From Streptomyces massasporeus (GTDB taxonomy: Bacteria; Actinomycetota; Actinomycetes; Streptomycetales; Streptomycetaceae): 64,000 nucleotides of DNA. The notes beneath the pieces are model-generated. The model made no database searches and was not told where the DNA came from. It saw only the letters and a list, made by a program, of their open reading frames with translations. A program made the translations under genes and the position numbers. Positions within the stretch are counted from its first letter, which is position 1, and each line of letters opens with the position of its first letter. This document shows, one piece after another, positions 44,156-52,866 of this stretch. The DNA is taken from assembly GCF_014648995.1 (NCBI RefSeq), contig NZ_BMSE01000007.1:1-64000 (forward strand), given 5' to 3'.

Positions 44156-44353
44156 AGAACAAGCCCAGAAGCTGTGTCACGACCGACGATCTGTGACGTT
44201 CCGTAACTGGTGGGCCGTGGGGCTGGCCTGGGGAGGTCTTGACTCCGGTCTCCATGACGGCGATATCACGTCGGTTCGGACGGCCTGGCCGACCAGATCC
44301 GCTTCTGTCGATATGCGTGTGCACGGCGGAGGTTTGGGGTGCAAGCTGCCGGG

Positions 44354-44804
44354 GTGAACATGGAAGAGGTCCGTGCTCGGTTGGTCGGTCGATTCGGCCC
44401 CGAGACAGAGGGTTGGCTCGCTGAGGTTCCGGACCTCGCTGCTCGTCTGGCCGCGCGGTGGGGTTTCGTGCTCGGTGAGCTGTTCGAGAGTGGAGCTTCC
44501 TCTGTCGTCTTGCGCTGTCAATGGCCTGACGGCACGCCGGCGGTTCTCAAGCTCAGTCCGGATCGGGCACTGTTGTCCAAGCAGCTGGAGATGCTGCGCG
44601 TGTTCGCGCTGTCGGGTCGGTGCCGACCGTATTGTCTGCCGACGCGGCGGCCGGGGCGATGGTGTTGGAGGAGGTCCTGCCCGGCACCGAGGCCGAGGAC
44701 ATGCCGCAGACGTCCTTGCCGCAGCAGTGGGGAGAACTGCTTGCCGCGCTGCACGCCGTGGCCCCACCCGCGCGCTGGCCACTGGACCTGCGTGGTCGGT
44801 TTGA
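44354..44804 (+). pseudogene. Aminoglycoside phosphotransferase (APH(6)-like) remnant
   Basis: N-terminal lobe of an APH-family kinase: VRARLVGRFGPETEGWL, LFESGASSVVLRCQWPDG, TPAVLKLSPDRALLSKQ, then a one-base frameshift near 44615 and VPTVLSADAAAGAMVLEE, LPGTEAEDMP, WGELLAALHAVAPP. The catalytic half (HGDLHxxN, DxxD) is absent; sequence passes at ~44804 into another gene. Nonfunctional, probably part of the right boundary scar of the island. Confidence 0.7.
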
Positions 44805-45512
44805 GCCGAGGATCCCGCGGTCGCGGGGCTGGTCCTCAGCGGCTCACGGGTCCACGAGGGCATGCCGACCGGCCACTCCGACCACGACCTGCACGTGATC
44901 CTCCGGGACCGGCACGCCTCCGAGCTCGCCGGGCTGGACTGGTTCCGCTCCGCCCATCTCGACCTCGTGGTCATCGAGCTGGCGGAGTTCCGCGTGCGCG
45001 GCATGCCCGGTCGGCCCGACCACTTCGCGCGTTACTCCTACGTCCACGCCGAGGTACTGCTCGACCGGCTCGACGGCACCGTCGCCCGGATCCTCGACGA
45101 GAAGCGGACCCTCGGCGCCGACGAGGCCCGGGACGCCGCCGCCGGCCGGCTCGACGCTTACGTCAACCAGGCCTACCGCTCCCTGAAGAGCTACCGCGAC
45201 GGCCGCGACGGCCTCGGCCACCTGGACGCCGCCGAGACCGTCCCCCACGCCCTGGAGGTGCTGTTCGCCCTGCACCGCCGCGTCCGGCCGTACAACAAGT
45301 ACCTGCGCTGGGAACTGGAACGGCAACCGCTGGGCGACCTCCGATGGAGCGCGGACCGGTTCCTGCCGGTCCTGCGACGCATCCTGGGCGACGGCGACCC
45401 GTCCACCCAGCGCGCGCTCTTCGCCGGGATCGAGGGGGCGGCGCGCGATGCCGGACACGGCGGGGTCCTCGACGCCTGGGGCGCGGATCTGGACCTCCTG
45501 CGTCACTCCTGA
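44805..45512 (+). pseudogene. 5'-truncated nucleotidyltransferase-like gene
   Basis: An in-frame TGA at 44802 precedes AEDPAVAGLVLSGSRVHEGM and PTGHSDHDLHVILRD: the G-S...S-D-x-D-L motif of the nucleotidyltransferase superfamily is intact, but the strand and helix before it and any normal start are lost. The rest (HASELAGLDWFRSAHLDLVV, YVNQAYRSLKSYRDGRDG, RRVRPYNKYLRWELERQPLG) looks undamaged with core-like codon use. Translation from ATG 44862 would lack the GS motif. The break probably records insertion or deletion at the island edge. Confidence 0.65.
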
Positions 45513-45628
45513 CGCCAGGACGTCTCCCACTGTTCGCGCTGTTCCCCTTGCGCACCAAGGGCGTTGCCCTCGAACCTGAGCACCGTTCACCTTTCTTCCC
45601 CCCGCCTCTCCGACCGGAGACACCCCCC

Positions 45629-46948
45629 ATGAAGAGACTGATCGGCACCGTCGTGGCCGCCGCCCTGACCGTCACGGGCCTGGCCACCACCAGCGCGACA
45701 CCCGCCGTCGCCGCGGACTCCGGCTCCTTCAGCGTCCTCACCTACAACGTCGCAGGCCTCCCCGAGGGCCTGAGCTCCGGCAACCCCGCGAAGAACACCC
45801 CGCTGATCTCGCCGCGCCTCGGGGCGTACGACATCGTCAACGTGCAGGAGGACTTCAACTACCACGCCGCCCTGTACGCGGGCGACGACCACGCTCACCG
45901 CACCGCGACCAGCGGCGGCGTCCCGTTCGGAGATGGCCTCAACACCCTCTCGGACCATCCCTTCGAAGACTTCCAGCGCGTGAAGTGGAACAAGTGCACC
46001 GGCACCAACTGCCTCACCCCGAAGGGCTTTTCCCTGACGCGGGTCCGGCTCGCCGAGGGCGTCTTCCTGGACCTCTACAACGTGCACACCAACGCGGACG
46101 ACACCGACGACGCGCTCGCCGCCCGCCGTGCCAACGTCGAGCAGCTCTCCGACTTCATCCAGGCGAACTCGTCCGGCAACGCGGTGATCGTCATGGGCGA
46201 CACGAACACGCGGTACACGCGCTCCGGCGACAACATCCGCACGCTCGTGAGCGAGAACGGCCTGACCGACGCATGGGTCCAGCGGGTGAAGGGCGGGACG
46301 CCCCCGGCCCAGGGCGGTGCCGCTCTCGTCTGCCCCACCACGGCACCGCCGGACGACTGCGAGGTCGTGGACAAAGTCCTCTACCGCGGCAGCAGACTGC
46401 TGAGCCTGAACGCGACCCGTTACAGCAACGCGTGGGCGTCCTTCCTGGACCCGGCCGGCGGCAACCTCTCCGACCACTTCCCGCACGCGGTCGACTTCTC
46501 CTACACGCTCGATCCGTCGCTGCGCGCGAGCGACTTCTTCGGCGGCCCGCACGGCACTGCCTTCAACGACGCGGACGACCTGCCGTCCGTCCCGTCCCCG
46601 CGCACGCTCACCCTGCGCGGCGGCACCCGCCTGGACGCCGTGTCCCTCACCCACGACGGCGGTACGACCCTCACCCACGGCGGCACGGGCGGCACCGCGG
46701 CCTCCCTGACCCTGGCTGCGGGTGAGCACCTGACCTCGGTCAAGCTGACGCAAGGTCAGAAGGACGGCCGTACACGTCTGTTCTCGGCTTCGTTCACGAC
46801 GGACCGCGACCGCACCCTGTCCGCCGGCACGGCCACGTCCGACGCGAGGACCTTCACGGCCCCCTCCGGCCGGCAGATCGTGGGCTTCACGGGCCGCGCG
46901 GGCGACGAGCTGGACAAGCTGGGGGTGGTGTACGCGCCGATCCGCTGA
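45629..46948 (+). CDS. Secreted endonuclease/exonuclease/phosphatase-family protein (sphingomyelinase/DNase I fold)
   Basis: 439 residues from ATG 45629 (GGAG upstream). A Sec signal peptide (MKRLIGTVVAAALTVTGLAT..., cleavage after AVAA) leads to an EEP fold: FSVLTYNVAGLPEG (Asn), IVNVQEDFNYH (Glu), DLYNVHTNADDTDD, VIVMGDTNTRYT (Asp/Asn pair) and NLSDHFPHAVDF (catalytic His). From ~residue 310 a jacalin-like lectin domain follows (LRGGTRLDAVSLTH, RQIVGFTGRAGDELDKLGVVY). It probably cleaves phosphodiesters of lipids or nucleic acids outside the cell, tethered to glycans by the lectin domain. Confidence 0.88.
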   Translation: MKRLIGTVVAAALTVTGLATTSATPAVAADSGSFSVLTYNVAGLPEGLSSGNPAKNTPLISPRLGAYDIVNVQEDFNYHAALYAGDDHAHRTATSGGVPFGDGLNTLSDHPFEDFQRVKWNKCTGTNCLTPKGFSLTRVRLAEGVFLDLYNVHTNADDTDDALAARRANVEQLSDFIQANSSGNAVIVMGDTNTRYTRSGDNIRTLVSENGLTDAWVQRVKGGTPPAQGGAALVCPTTAPPDDCEVVDKVLYRGSRLLSLNATRYSNAWASFLDPAGGNLSDHFPHAVDFSYTLDPSLRASDFFGGPHGTAFNDADDLPSVPSPRTLTLRGGTRLDAVSLTHDGGTTLTHGGTGGTAASLTLAAGEHLTSVKLTQGQKDGRTRLFSASFTTDRDRTLSAGTATSDARTFTAPSGRQIVGFTGRAGDELDKLGVVYAPIR

Positions 46949-47015
46949 GCGGGGCGCACCGACGGCAACCTCACGAGGGGGGGGCCGGGGGCCGACGCGC
47001 GCAGGAGCTGGTGGC

Positions 47016-47099
47016 GGTGGGGTGTGACCCGTGAGGCCGGACCCGTGCGGCGTGACCGGTGGGGTGTGACCCGTGAGGCCGGACCCGTGCGGCGTGAGC
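47016..47099. repeat. 42-bp tandem duplication
   Basis: Two adjacent copies, starting at 47016 and 47058, beginning GGTGGGGTGTGACCCGTGAG. They are essentially identical. They lie in the 260-base gap before the TetR gene, and no gene covers them. Confidence 0.75.
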
Positions 47100-47208
47100 G
47101 GTGAGGTACGGCGTCCGCACGCCCTCACCGGCGGCTACGATCGCTCCCAGCTCCCGTGGGCCCTGACCGACGACACGGCCCCTCTTCGAGAGGTGACCCC
47201 GAACCCCC

Positions 47209-47787
47209 ATGCCCAGAGCCGGTCTCACCCCCGAGCGCCTCGTCGCGGCCGCGGCCGATCTCGCCGACGAGGCCGGGTTCGAGGGTGTCACCCTCTCCGC
47301 CCTGGCCCGTCGCTTCGGGGTGAAGGACGCGAGTCTGTACACCCACGTCCGGAGTCTGCGGGACCTGCGGATCCGGATGGCCCTCCTCGCCGGCGGCGAG
47401 ATGATCGACCGGATCGCGGAGGCGGTCGAGGGCCGGGCGCCCGGCAGGGACACGCTGGCCGCCTTCGCCGCCGCCTACCGGGCCTACGCCCTGGAGCACC
47501 CGGGCCGGTACGCGGCGACACAGCTCCGGATCGACCCGGAGCTCGTCACCGACTCCCCCGCGATGCGCCGCACGGCCGACGTCACCTACGGCATGCTCCG
47601 CGCCTACGGCCTGGAGGAACCCGACCTCACCGACGCCGTACGCCTGCTGCGCAGCACCTTCCACGGCTACTGCGCCCTGGAGTCCAGCGGCGCCTTCGGC
47701 GCACCCCGTGACGTGCAGGTCTCGTGGGACAGGGCGATCGACGCCCTGCACGTGCTGCTGCGGAACTGGCCCAGTGAGAACCAGTGA
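47209..47787 (+). CDS. TetR-family transcriptional regulator
   Basis: 192 residues. The HTH is at residues ~10-55 (LVAAAADLADEAGFEGVTLS, then ALARRFGVKDASLYTHVRSL). The C-terminal domain contains a WHG-like motif (RLLRSTFHGYCALESSGAFG), as in the TetR_C_33 group. A single-component repressor. Its stop overlaps a GTG of the downstream phosphotransferase, so the two are probably one operon; the kinase or drug-modifying enzyme could be its target. Confidence 0.88.
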   Translation: MPRAGLTPERLVAAAADLADEAGFEGVTLSALARRFGVKDASLYTHVRSLRDLRIRMALLAGGEMIDRIAEAVEGRAPGRDTLAAFAAAYRAYALEHPGRYAATQLRIDPELVTDSPAMRRTADVTYGMLRAYGLEEPDLTDAVRLLRSTFHGYCALESSGAFGAPRDVQVSWDRAIDALHVLLRNWPSENQ

Positions 47788-47801
47788 GAAGAGGACATCC
47801 G

Positions 47802-48797
47802 ATGGCTGATCACGCCCGATCCGACGACACCGCCGGTGCCATAGCCGAGATGCACTCCCTCGGCAGCGGCCCCTGGGTCCTGACGCCCGTCACCCGGGGC
47901 GCCCTCGGCCAGATCTGGAAACTCTCCGGAAACGGTTGCTCGTACGCCGTGAAGGAACTCCTCTTCGGATGCGACCCGGCCCAGGTCGCGCGCGAGGCGG
48001 CGTTACGGGATTCCGCGGCCGCCCTGGGCATCGCCTCGCCCCGGCTCCACCCCGACCGGCACGGCGCGCACGTCTCCCGCCTCGACTCCCCGGGCGGCGG
48101 AACCTGGGTGAAGCTGTACGACTGGATCGACGGCGACCGGGCGGACCCCGGCGATCCCGACGTCCTGGACTGGTTCGGCCGGACCATGGCCCTGCTCCAC
48201 CAGGCCGGTGAAGGGGCCGTCGAGGCCCCGGTCGACTGGTACGAGCGGTGCCCCGACGACGCCGACTGGGAGGACGTCCTCAAGAAGGTGCGCGACGCCG
48301 GCCTGCCGTGGTCGGAGGAACTGGACCGGTTCATCGCCACGACCGCGCCTCCACTGGCCCACTGGGTGACCCCGTCGGCGCCCGGCGGCCTGGTGACCTC
48401 ACACCTCGACCTCCAGCCCCAGAACGTCCTGGTCGGCCGGGACGGGCCGGTCCTCCTCGACTGGGACAACGCCGGACCTGTCTGTGCGGAACGGGAGTTC
48501 GCACGCGCCCTCTTCGTCTGGTCCGGCGGCAACGACGTGGACATCGCCTCCGCGCGGCGCCTGGCCCGGGCCTACCGCGAGGCCGGTGGCCGAGCCGTCC
48601 TCACCGGCCCGGAGTCCTTCTCGATGCTCTTCGCCACGGCCCTGAACTACGTCCACGTGCAGGCCGAGACCTCCGTCGACCCCGCCGTGACCGCCGAACA
48701 GCGTGAGTTCGCGGCCCGCCAGACCGTGACCTGCCTGCGCACCGTGCCCGACCTCGCCGCCGTGTCCCTGCTGGTCGCCGCGCTCGACACCCCCTGA
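47802..48797 (+). CDS. Aminoglycoside phosphotransferase-family kinase
   Basis: 331 residues with an APH fold: CSYAVKELLFGCDPAQVAREA (ATP lysine), TWVKLYDWIDGDR (hinge), catalytic loop VTSHLDLQPQNVLVG, and metal site LLDWDNAGP. The substrate is unknown; many Streptomyces members phosphorylate small molecules other than aminoglycosides. ATG 47802 has AGAGGA 7 bases upstream; a GTG at 47784 overlapping the TetR stop is an alternative start. It is co-transcribed with the TetR gene. Confidence 0.83.
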   Translation: MADHARSDDTAGAIAEMHSLGSGPWVLTPVTRGALGQIWKLSGNGCSYAVKELLFGCDPAQVAREAALRDSAAALGIASPRLHPDRHGAHVSRLDSPGGGTWVKLYDWIDGDRADPGDPDVLDWFGRTMALLHQAGEGAVEAPVDWYERCPDDADWEDVLKKVRDAGLPWSEELDRFIATTAPPLAHWVTPSAPGGLVTSHLDLQPQNVLVGRDGPVLLDWDNAGPVCAEREFARALFVWSGGNDVDIASARRLARAYREAGGRAVLTGPESFSMLFATALNYVHVQAETSVDPAVTAEQREFAARQTVTCLRTVPDLAAVSLLVAALDTP

Positions 48798-48820
48798 GCG
48801 GGACGCGCCCGGGGGCCGCC

Positions 48821-49237
48821 CTAGTGGTGCGCCCCGGGGTCGAAGCCCGCGGGGGCTCGGTCGAGGAAGGCGGTGACGGAGGTGATCCGGCCGTCCTCGT
48901 CGAGGTGGATCACATCGGTCCCGGTGGCGAAGGGCGCGCCGTCGCCGTCCTCGGTGAGGATCTGCCACCGGAGCCTCGCGCGCTGGTGGTGGATCTGGGG
49001 CCGCTCCCGCAGGCGCAGTGCGGCCGGGCCCATGTGGGCGACGAACCGGTTCCGGAAGTCCATCAACGCCTGTGCCCCGCTGAGGACGCCGATCTCCGCG
49101 CGGTACTCGACGCCGTCGGTGAAGGTGGCGGCGGCGAGTTCGCGCTGCTCCTGCTCGGTGCCGGCGTTCCAGAACCGCACGTACCGGTCGAGCCGGTGCT
49201 CGGTGAGGGGCTCGGTCGGCACTGTCGTCTCGGTCAT
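48821..49237 (-). CDS. NTF2/SnoaL-like protein
   Basis: 138 residues of a single NTF2-like cone: LDRYVRFWNAGTEQEQRELA, FTDGVEYRAEIGVLSGAQALM, FRNRFVAHMG, RARLRWQILTEDGD, TDVIHLDEDGRITSVTAFLD. Members are small enzymes or ligand-binding proteins, often SnoaL-like cyclases or isomerases. It is transcribed divergently from the XRE gene, with a perfect palindrome between them, so it is likely that regulator's target. Confidence 0.83.
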   Translation of the reverse strand: MTETTVPTEPLTEHRLDRYVRFWNAGTEQEQRELAAATFTDGVEYRAEIGVLSGAQALMDFRNRFVAHMGPAALRLRERPQIHHQRARLRWQILTEDGDGAPFATGTDVIHLDEDGRITSVTAFLDRAPAGFDPGAHH

Positions 49238-49319
49238 GGTTGGTGTCCCTTTCGTCGGGCGCCTCGCGGCGCGTCGTGTTTCCGGCTTCCGACTCTGCGG
49301 CCGACGCTGCGGGCTGTCG

Positions 49320-49336
49320 ATGACCTGCGAGGTCAT
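49320..49336. promoter_or_regulatory. Operator palindrome between the NTF2 and XRE genes
   Basis: ATGACCTGCGAGGTCAT: two perfect 7-base arms around GCG, 36 bases upstream of the XRE start and ~83 upstream of the NTF2 start. It is the only such palindrome in the divergent promoter and is placed for dimer binding by the XRE/MmyB-type regulator. Confidence 0.6.
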
Positions 49337-49371
49337 TGCCGCCCTACGCGCGGCCGGGCAGCCTGGAGCCC

Positions 49372-50163
49372 ATGACGACCACCACCGAGCCGGTCGGGGC
49401 GCTGGTGCGGCGCTGGCGCGAGCGTCGCCGCCGCTCCCAGCTCGACGTGTCGCTCGCCGCCGAGCTGTCCACCCGGCATCTGAGCTGCATCGAGACCGGC
49501 CGCGCCAACCCGAGCCGGGACATGATCCGGCGGCTGTGCGACGAGCTGGACGTACCGCTGCGGGAACGCAACGCGCTCTACCTGGCCGCCGGGTTCGCCC
49601 CGGTGCACGGCGAGCGCGCGCTGGCCGATCTGGGCGCGGCACGTCACGCGGTGGAGGCCGTCCTGGCCGGGCACGAGCCGAACCCGGCCCTCGCCGTCAA
49701 CGTGCGCTGGGAGTTGCTGGCCGCGAACCGGGCCATGGGGCTGTTTCTCGGAGACGTGGCGGTGGAGCCCGCCGGGCCGCCGTTCAACGTGCTGAAGGCG
49801 ACCCTGCACCCCGACGGCCTGGCCGGACGGATCCGGAACCTCACGCAGTGGCGTGCGCATGTGCTGCGCCGGGTCCGCCGCCAACTGGACCGGACCTCGG
49901 CCGCCGGCCTGGCGGACCTGCTCGCGGAGCTGGAGAGCTACCCCGTGCCCGAAGGGGACACGGGAGAGGACTCCTCGACCGGATGGCAGGACGACCTCGT
50001 GGTTCCGCTGCGGCTGTCGACCGAGTTCGGTGAACTCGCTCTGCTGTACACCACGACGGTGTTCGGTTCGCCCCGGGACGTCACCCTGGACGAGATCGCC
50101 ATCGAGACGTTCTTCCCGGCGGATGCGGCCACCGCGGCCACGATGCGTGCGGCCGTCGGCTAG
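49372..50163 (+). CDS. XRE-family regulator with MmyB-like ligand-binding domain
   Basis: 263 residues. An N-terminal XRE helix-turn-helix (VRRWRERRRRSQLDVSLAAE, STRHLSCIETGRANPSRDMI) is followed by the MmyB-like PAS-related domain (ERNALYLAAGFAP, VNVRWELLAANRAMGLFLGD, STEFGELALLYTTTVFGSPRDV, ETFFPAD). Members often sense fatty acids or similar ligands and control a divergent oxidoreductase. ATG 49372 follows TGGAG. The stop overlaps the convergent ICL/PEPM gene by CTAG (50160-50163). Confidence 0.88.
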   Translation: MTTTTEPVGALVRRWRERRRRSQLDVSLAAELSTRHLSCIETGRANPSRDMIRRLCDELDVPLRERNALYLAAGFAPVHGERALADLGAARHAVEAVLAGHEPNPALAVNVRWELLAANRAMGLFLGDVAVEPAGPPFNVLKATLHPDGLAGRIRNLTQWRAHVLRRVRRQLDRTSAAGLADLLAELESYPVPEGDTGEDSSTGWQDDLVVPLRLSTEFGELALLYTTTVFGSPRDVTLDEIAIETFFPADAATAATMRAAVG

Positions 50164-50993
50164 ATCACCCCCCGTGGATGCCCCTGGCCGGGCCCGCGAC
50201 CCGGCGAAGCGAGCCCCGCCACCTCGTCGTACGACGGTGTCCGCCCCGTCGGTGTGCGGCCCGCGCTGAGGTCCGCAACCGCTTCCAGGGCCGCGCCCAG
50301 CGCCCGCCGGTACAGCAGCGAGCCGAGACTGATGCGGCTGACACCTACGTCGGCGAGGTGGGGGACGGTCGGGCCGCCGGGTGAGTAGAGGACGTTGAGG
50401 GGCACGTCCAGGTGGCGTACCAGGGCCTCGATGGCGTGCAGGTCGGTGAGGCCGGGCACGAACACCCCGTCCGCGCCCGCCTGTCGGTAGGCGTCGAGGC
50501 GTGCGAGGGTGCCGTCGCCGTCGCCCAGCCAGTGGGTGTCGGTGCGGGCGTTGACGAACAGGCCGGGAGCGGCCCGCTTGACCGCCGCGATCTTCGCCGC
50601 GTGGCGGGCGGCCGGTCCGAGTCCGTCCTCGAGGTTGATGCCGACGGCTCCGACGGCGTACAACTCCTGGGCGAACCGCGCCACTTCGTCCAGGTCGTCG
50701 CTGAATCCGCCTTCCGCGTCGACGGACAGCAGGAACGGCTCGGGCCCCAGGGCCATGGCCAGCCGCAGCGTCTCCTCCCGGGTCGCCGCCGCCCCGTCGG
50801 GGAGACCGGCGGCCGCGGCGACACCCAGGCTCGTCGTCCCGATCGCGCGGAACCCCCGCCCCGAAAGGGCCCGGGCGGACGCATGGTCCCAGGCGTTGGG
50901 CAGGAGCAGGGGCTTCCCGGCGTGGTGCAGGCCGGCGAAGTCGGTGGCGGCTGCCGCCGGGCCGGACGGCTTCTGCTGCGGATCTGCGGTCAT
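50160..50993 (-). CDS. Isocitrate lyase/PEP mutase-family protein
   Basis: 277 residues of the ICL/PEPM TIM-barrel superfamily: LPNAWDHASARALSGRGFRA, TTSLGVAAAAGLPDG, LLSVDAEGGFSDD (metal-binding D-x-E), GINLEDGLG, VNARTDTHW and LGSLLYRRALG. The catalytic loop cysteine of true isocitrate lyases (KKCGH) is absent, so it is one of the broader C-C bond lyase or mutase group, for example 2-methylisocitrate-lyase-like or oxaloacetate-hydrolase-like. Substrate unresolved. Confidence 0.85.
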   Translation of the reverse strand: MTADPQQKPSGPAAAATDFAGLHHAGKPLLLPNAWDHASARALSGRGFRAIGTTSLGVAAAAGLPDGAAATREETLRLAMALGPEPFLLSVDAEGGFSDDLDEVARFAQELYAVGAVGINLEDGLGPAARHAAKIAAVKRAAPGLFVNARTDTHWLGDGDGTLARLDAYRQAGADGVFVPGLTDLHAIEALVRHLDVPLNVLYSPGGPTVPHLADVGVSRISLGSLLYRRALGAALEAVADLSAGRTPTGRTPSYDEVAGLASPGRGPGQGHPRGVI

Positions 50994-51104
50994 GCCGCCA
51001 CGCTAGGCCCGGCTCGCTTCGGCGCGGACCGAAGTACGGCGGACGCCGGCGAACCGGAGAAGCAGACGGAGCGCGGTCCGAGGGCGGTCGGAGGGCGGCA
51101 GACC

Positions 51105-52787
51105 TCAGTCGACGTGCACGCCGGACCCGTCCAGCCGGACGCGTACGTCAGGCCCCCCGCTCCAGCGAACCGACAGCTCGCCCTCCCCGGAAGCGGTTAC
51201 GGCGACCGTTTCCGCCAGCGGGCCGGGGTCGGCCTCGGCGGTGAGCCGGGCCAGGGCGACGAACAGGGTGGTGTCCCCGGTGGTGACGCCGGTGAGGTCG
51301 TCGTCGAGGCCGACGGCGGGCAGCAGTTCGGCCCGGGCACCGTCCGGTGCGCTCCACCCGGTCATCCGGACCGCCGTTCCCGGCGCCGCCCCCTCGACCA
51401 GATGCGCCCGCACCTCCACCGCTCCTCGCGCCAGCACCACGCTCGTCACCCGCGCTCCCCCGCCGGCGGTGTGCCGGGACGCCGCCCAGCCCTCGCCCAC
51501 GCCCAGCGGTTCGATGCCGGTACGGCTCGGGTCGCCGGCGACCAGGACGCTGTTGTCGTACGCGTCCGAGGGCGTCGTCACCGTGGAGTACGCCAGCCGC
51601 GTGTAGTACGGGTCGTAGCGGACGTCCTCGCTGCCGTGGTTGTGGAGGCGGACCACACCGTCGGAACGGGTGGACTGCACAAGCCAGTTGGGCGGCCCGA
51701 CAGGGGTGACGCGGTCCGCGCGTTCGGCGGGGGCCGCCTCCTCCGGCGCCGTCCAGACCTCGTGGTCCGCGGGCAGGAGCAGGCCCAGGAAACCCTTGCT
51801 CGCCCAGTACGGGGAGGCCGGGCCCGAATAGCCCTGCAGGACGGACTCGTCGGAGCCGTGCCAGCCGAGGGAGAGCAGGCCCCGATCGTCCACCGCGCCC
51901 CGGTCCAGGAAGTACTTCAGCGCGCCCGAGGCCAGCCGCCGGGTCTCGCCGGGCAGCAGGGGCGTACGGCCGGTCAGCGCGCCCAGCCACAGCGGGGCCG
52001 TCGTGGCGAAGCGGTAGGTCAGAGACCGGCCTTGGTGCATGGGGGCGCCGTCGCCGCCGAACAGGCGGGCGTAGTCCGAGAGGTGCCGGGAGAGGCGGTC
52101 GCCGTACAGCGCCAGCAGGCGCTCGTCCTTGTCCAGCCAGGCGTGCAGCACCGGGTAGAGGTGCATCGCCCAGCCGTTGTAGTAGTCGTACTTGCGGCCG
52201 TCGCCGTCGGTGTACCAGCCCTCGCCGACGTACCACTGCTCGATGCGTTCCAGGCCGCGGTCGATCGCCGCGCGGGAGGCGTCCGGCTCGTAACCGATTT
52301 CGGCGAGGAAGCCGCCCACGGTGACCGGGAACAGCTCCCAGTTGCAGGGCCAGGGCTCGGCCGTGAGGGCGTCGCCCAGCCACGCGGCCGTCCGCTGGCG
52401 TACGCCGTCGTCCAGGCGGTCCCAGAGCAGGTCCCGCGTGAGGCGGAGGGCCAGGGCGATGGAGGCCGCCTCCACCAGGGGCTGGCTGCGGTCCTCGATG
52501 CGGGGCCAGACGCCCGAGACGCCGGTGGCGAGGCCGGTCGCATAGCGTTCCAGGGCCTTCTCGTCGCGGCGGAACGCGGCGAGAATCAGGGTGCGGGCGT
52601 AGCCCTCGAGGCCGTCGGAGAGGCGGCCCGACCAACTGGCCCGGTCGCCGGGCAGGTGGTACAGCGCGCGGTCCTCGGTCGTGTACGGCTCGACCGCGGC
52701 CAGCAGGGAGTCGGCCGCCGCCTCCCAGTGGGCGCGGGTGTAGCCGGTGAACGGGGACGTCGTGCGGTCGGCGGGGGGCAGCTGCAT
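51105..52787 (-). CDS. DUF2264 protein (GH154-like, probable glycosidase of the pectin locus)
   Basis: About 560 residues, with no obvious signal peptide. The N-terminal ~370 residues form an (alpha/alpha)-barrel typical of DUF2264 (FTGYTRAHWEAAADSLL, RIEDRSQPLVEAASIAL, PWPCNWELFPVTVGGFLAEIG, KYDYYNGWAMHLYPVLHAWL, HQGRSLTYRFATTAPLW, YWASKGFLGLLLP). A beta domain follows. Some DUF2264 proteins were classified as GH154 acting on glucuronic or rhamnogalacturonan-type oligosaccharides. Its place next to an RG acetylesterase and lyase fits this. No strong ribosome binding site precedes ATG 52787. Confidence 0.78.
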   Translation of the reverse strand: MQLPPADRTTSPFTGYTRAHWEAAADSLLAAVEPYTTEDRALYHLPGDRASWSGRLSDGLEGYARTLILAAFRRDEKALERYATGLATGVSGVWPRIEDRSQPLVEAASIALALRLTRDLLWDRLDDGVRQRTAAWLGDALTAEPWPCNWELFPVTVGGFLAEIGYEPDASRAAIDRGLERIEQWYVGEGWYTDGDGRKYDYYNGWAMHLYPVLHAWLDKDERLLALYGDRLSRHLSDYARLFGGDGAPMHQGRSLTYRFATTAPLWLGALTGRTPLLPGETRRLASGALKYFLDRGAVDDRGLLSLGWHGSDESVLQGYSGPASPYWASKGFLGLLLPADHEVWTAPEEAAPAERADRVTPVGPPNWLVQSTRSDGVVRLHNHGSEDVRYDPYYTRLAYSTVTTPSDAYDNSVLVAGDPSRTGIEPLGVGEGWAASRHTAGGGARVTSVVLARGAVEVRAHLVEGAAPGTAVRMTGWSAPDGARAELLPAVGLDDDLTGVTTGDTTLFVALARLTAEADPGPLAETVAVTASGEGELSVRWSGGPDVRVRLDGSGVHVD

Positions 52788-52866
52788 CGGATGTCTTTCG
52801 TGCTCGGGCCGGTGGATACGGATCAGACCTGGAGCGCCCCGGTTCCGGTCGGGGCGCCCCAGGGGT

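Noticed and set aside
35771..44160. A tRNA-anchored integration site for the island
   Set aside because: No tRNA gene or att-like duplication was seen at either edge; the only recombinase is a dead fragment inside the island.
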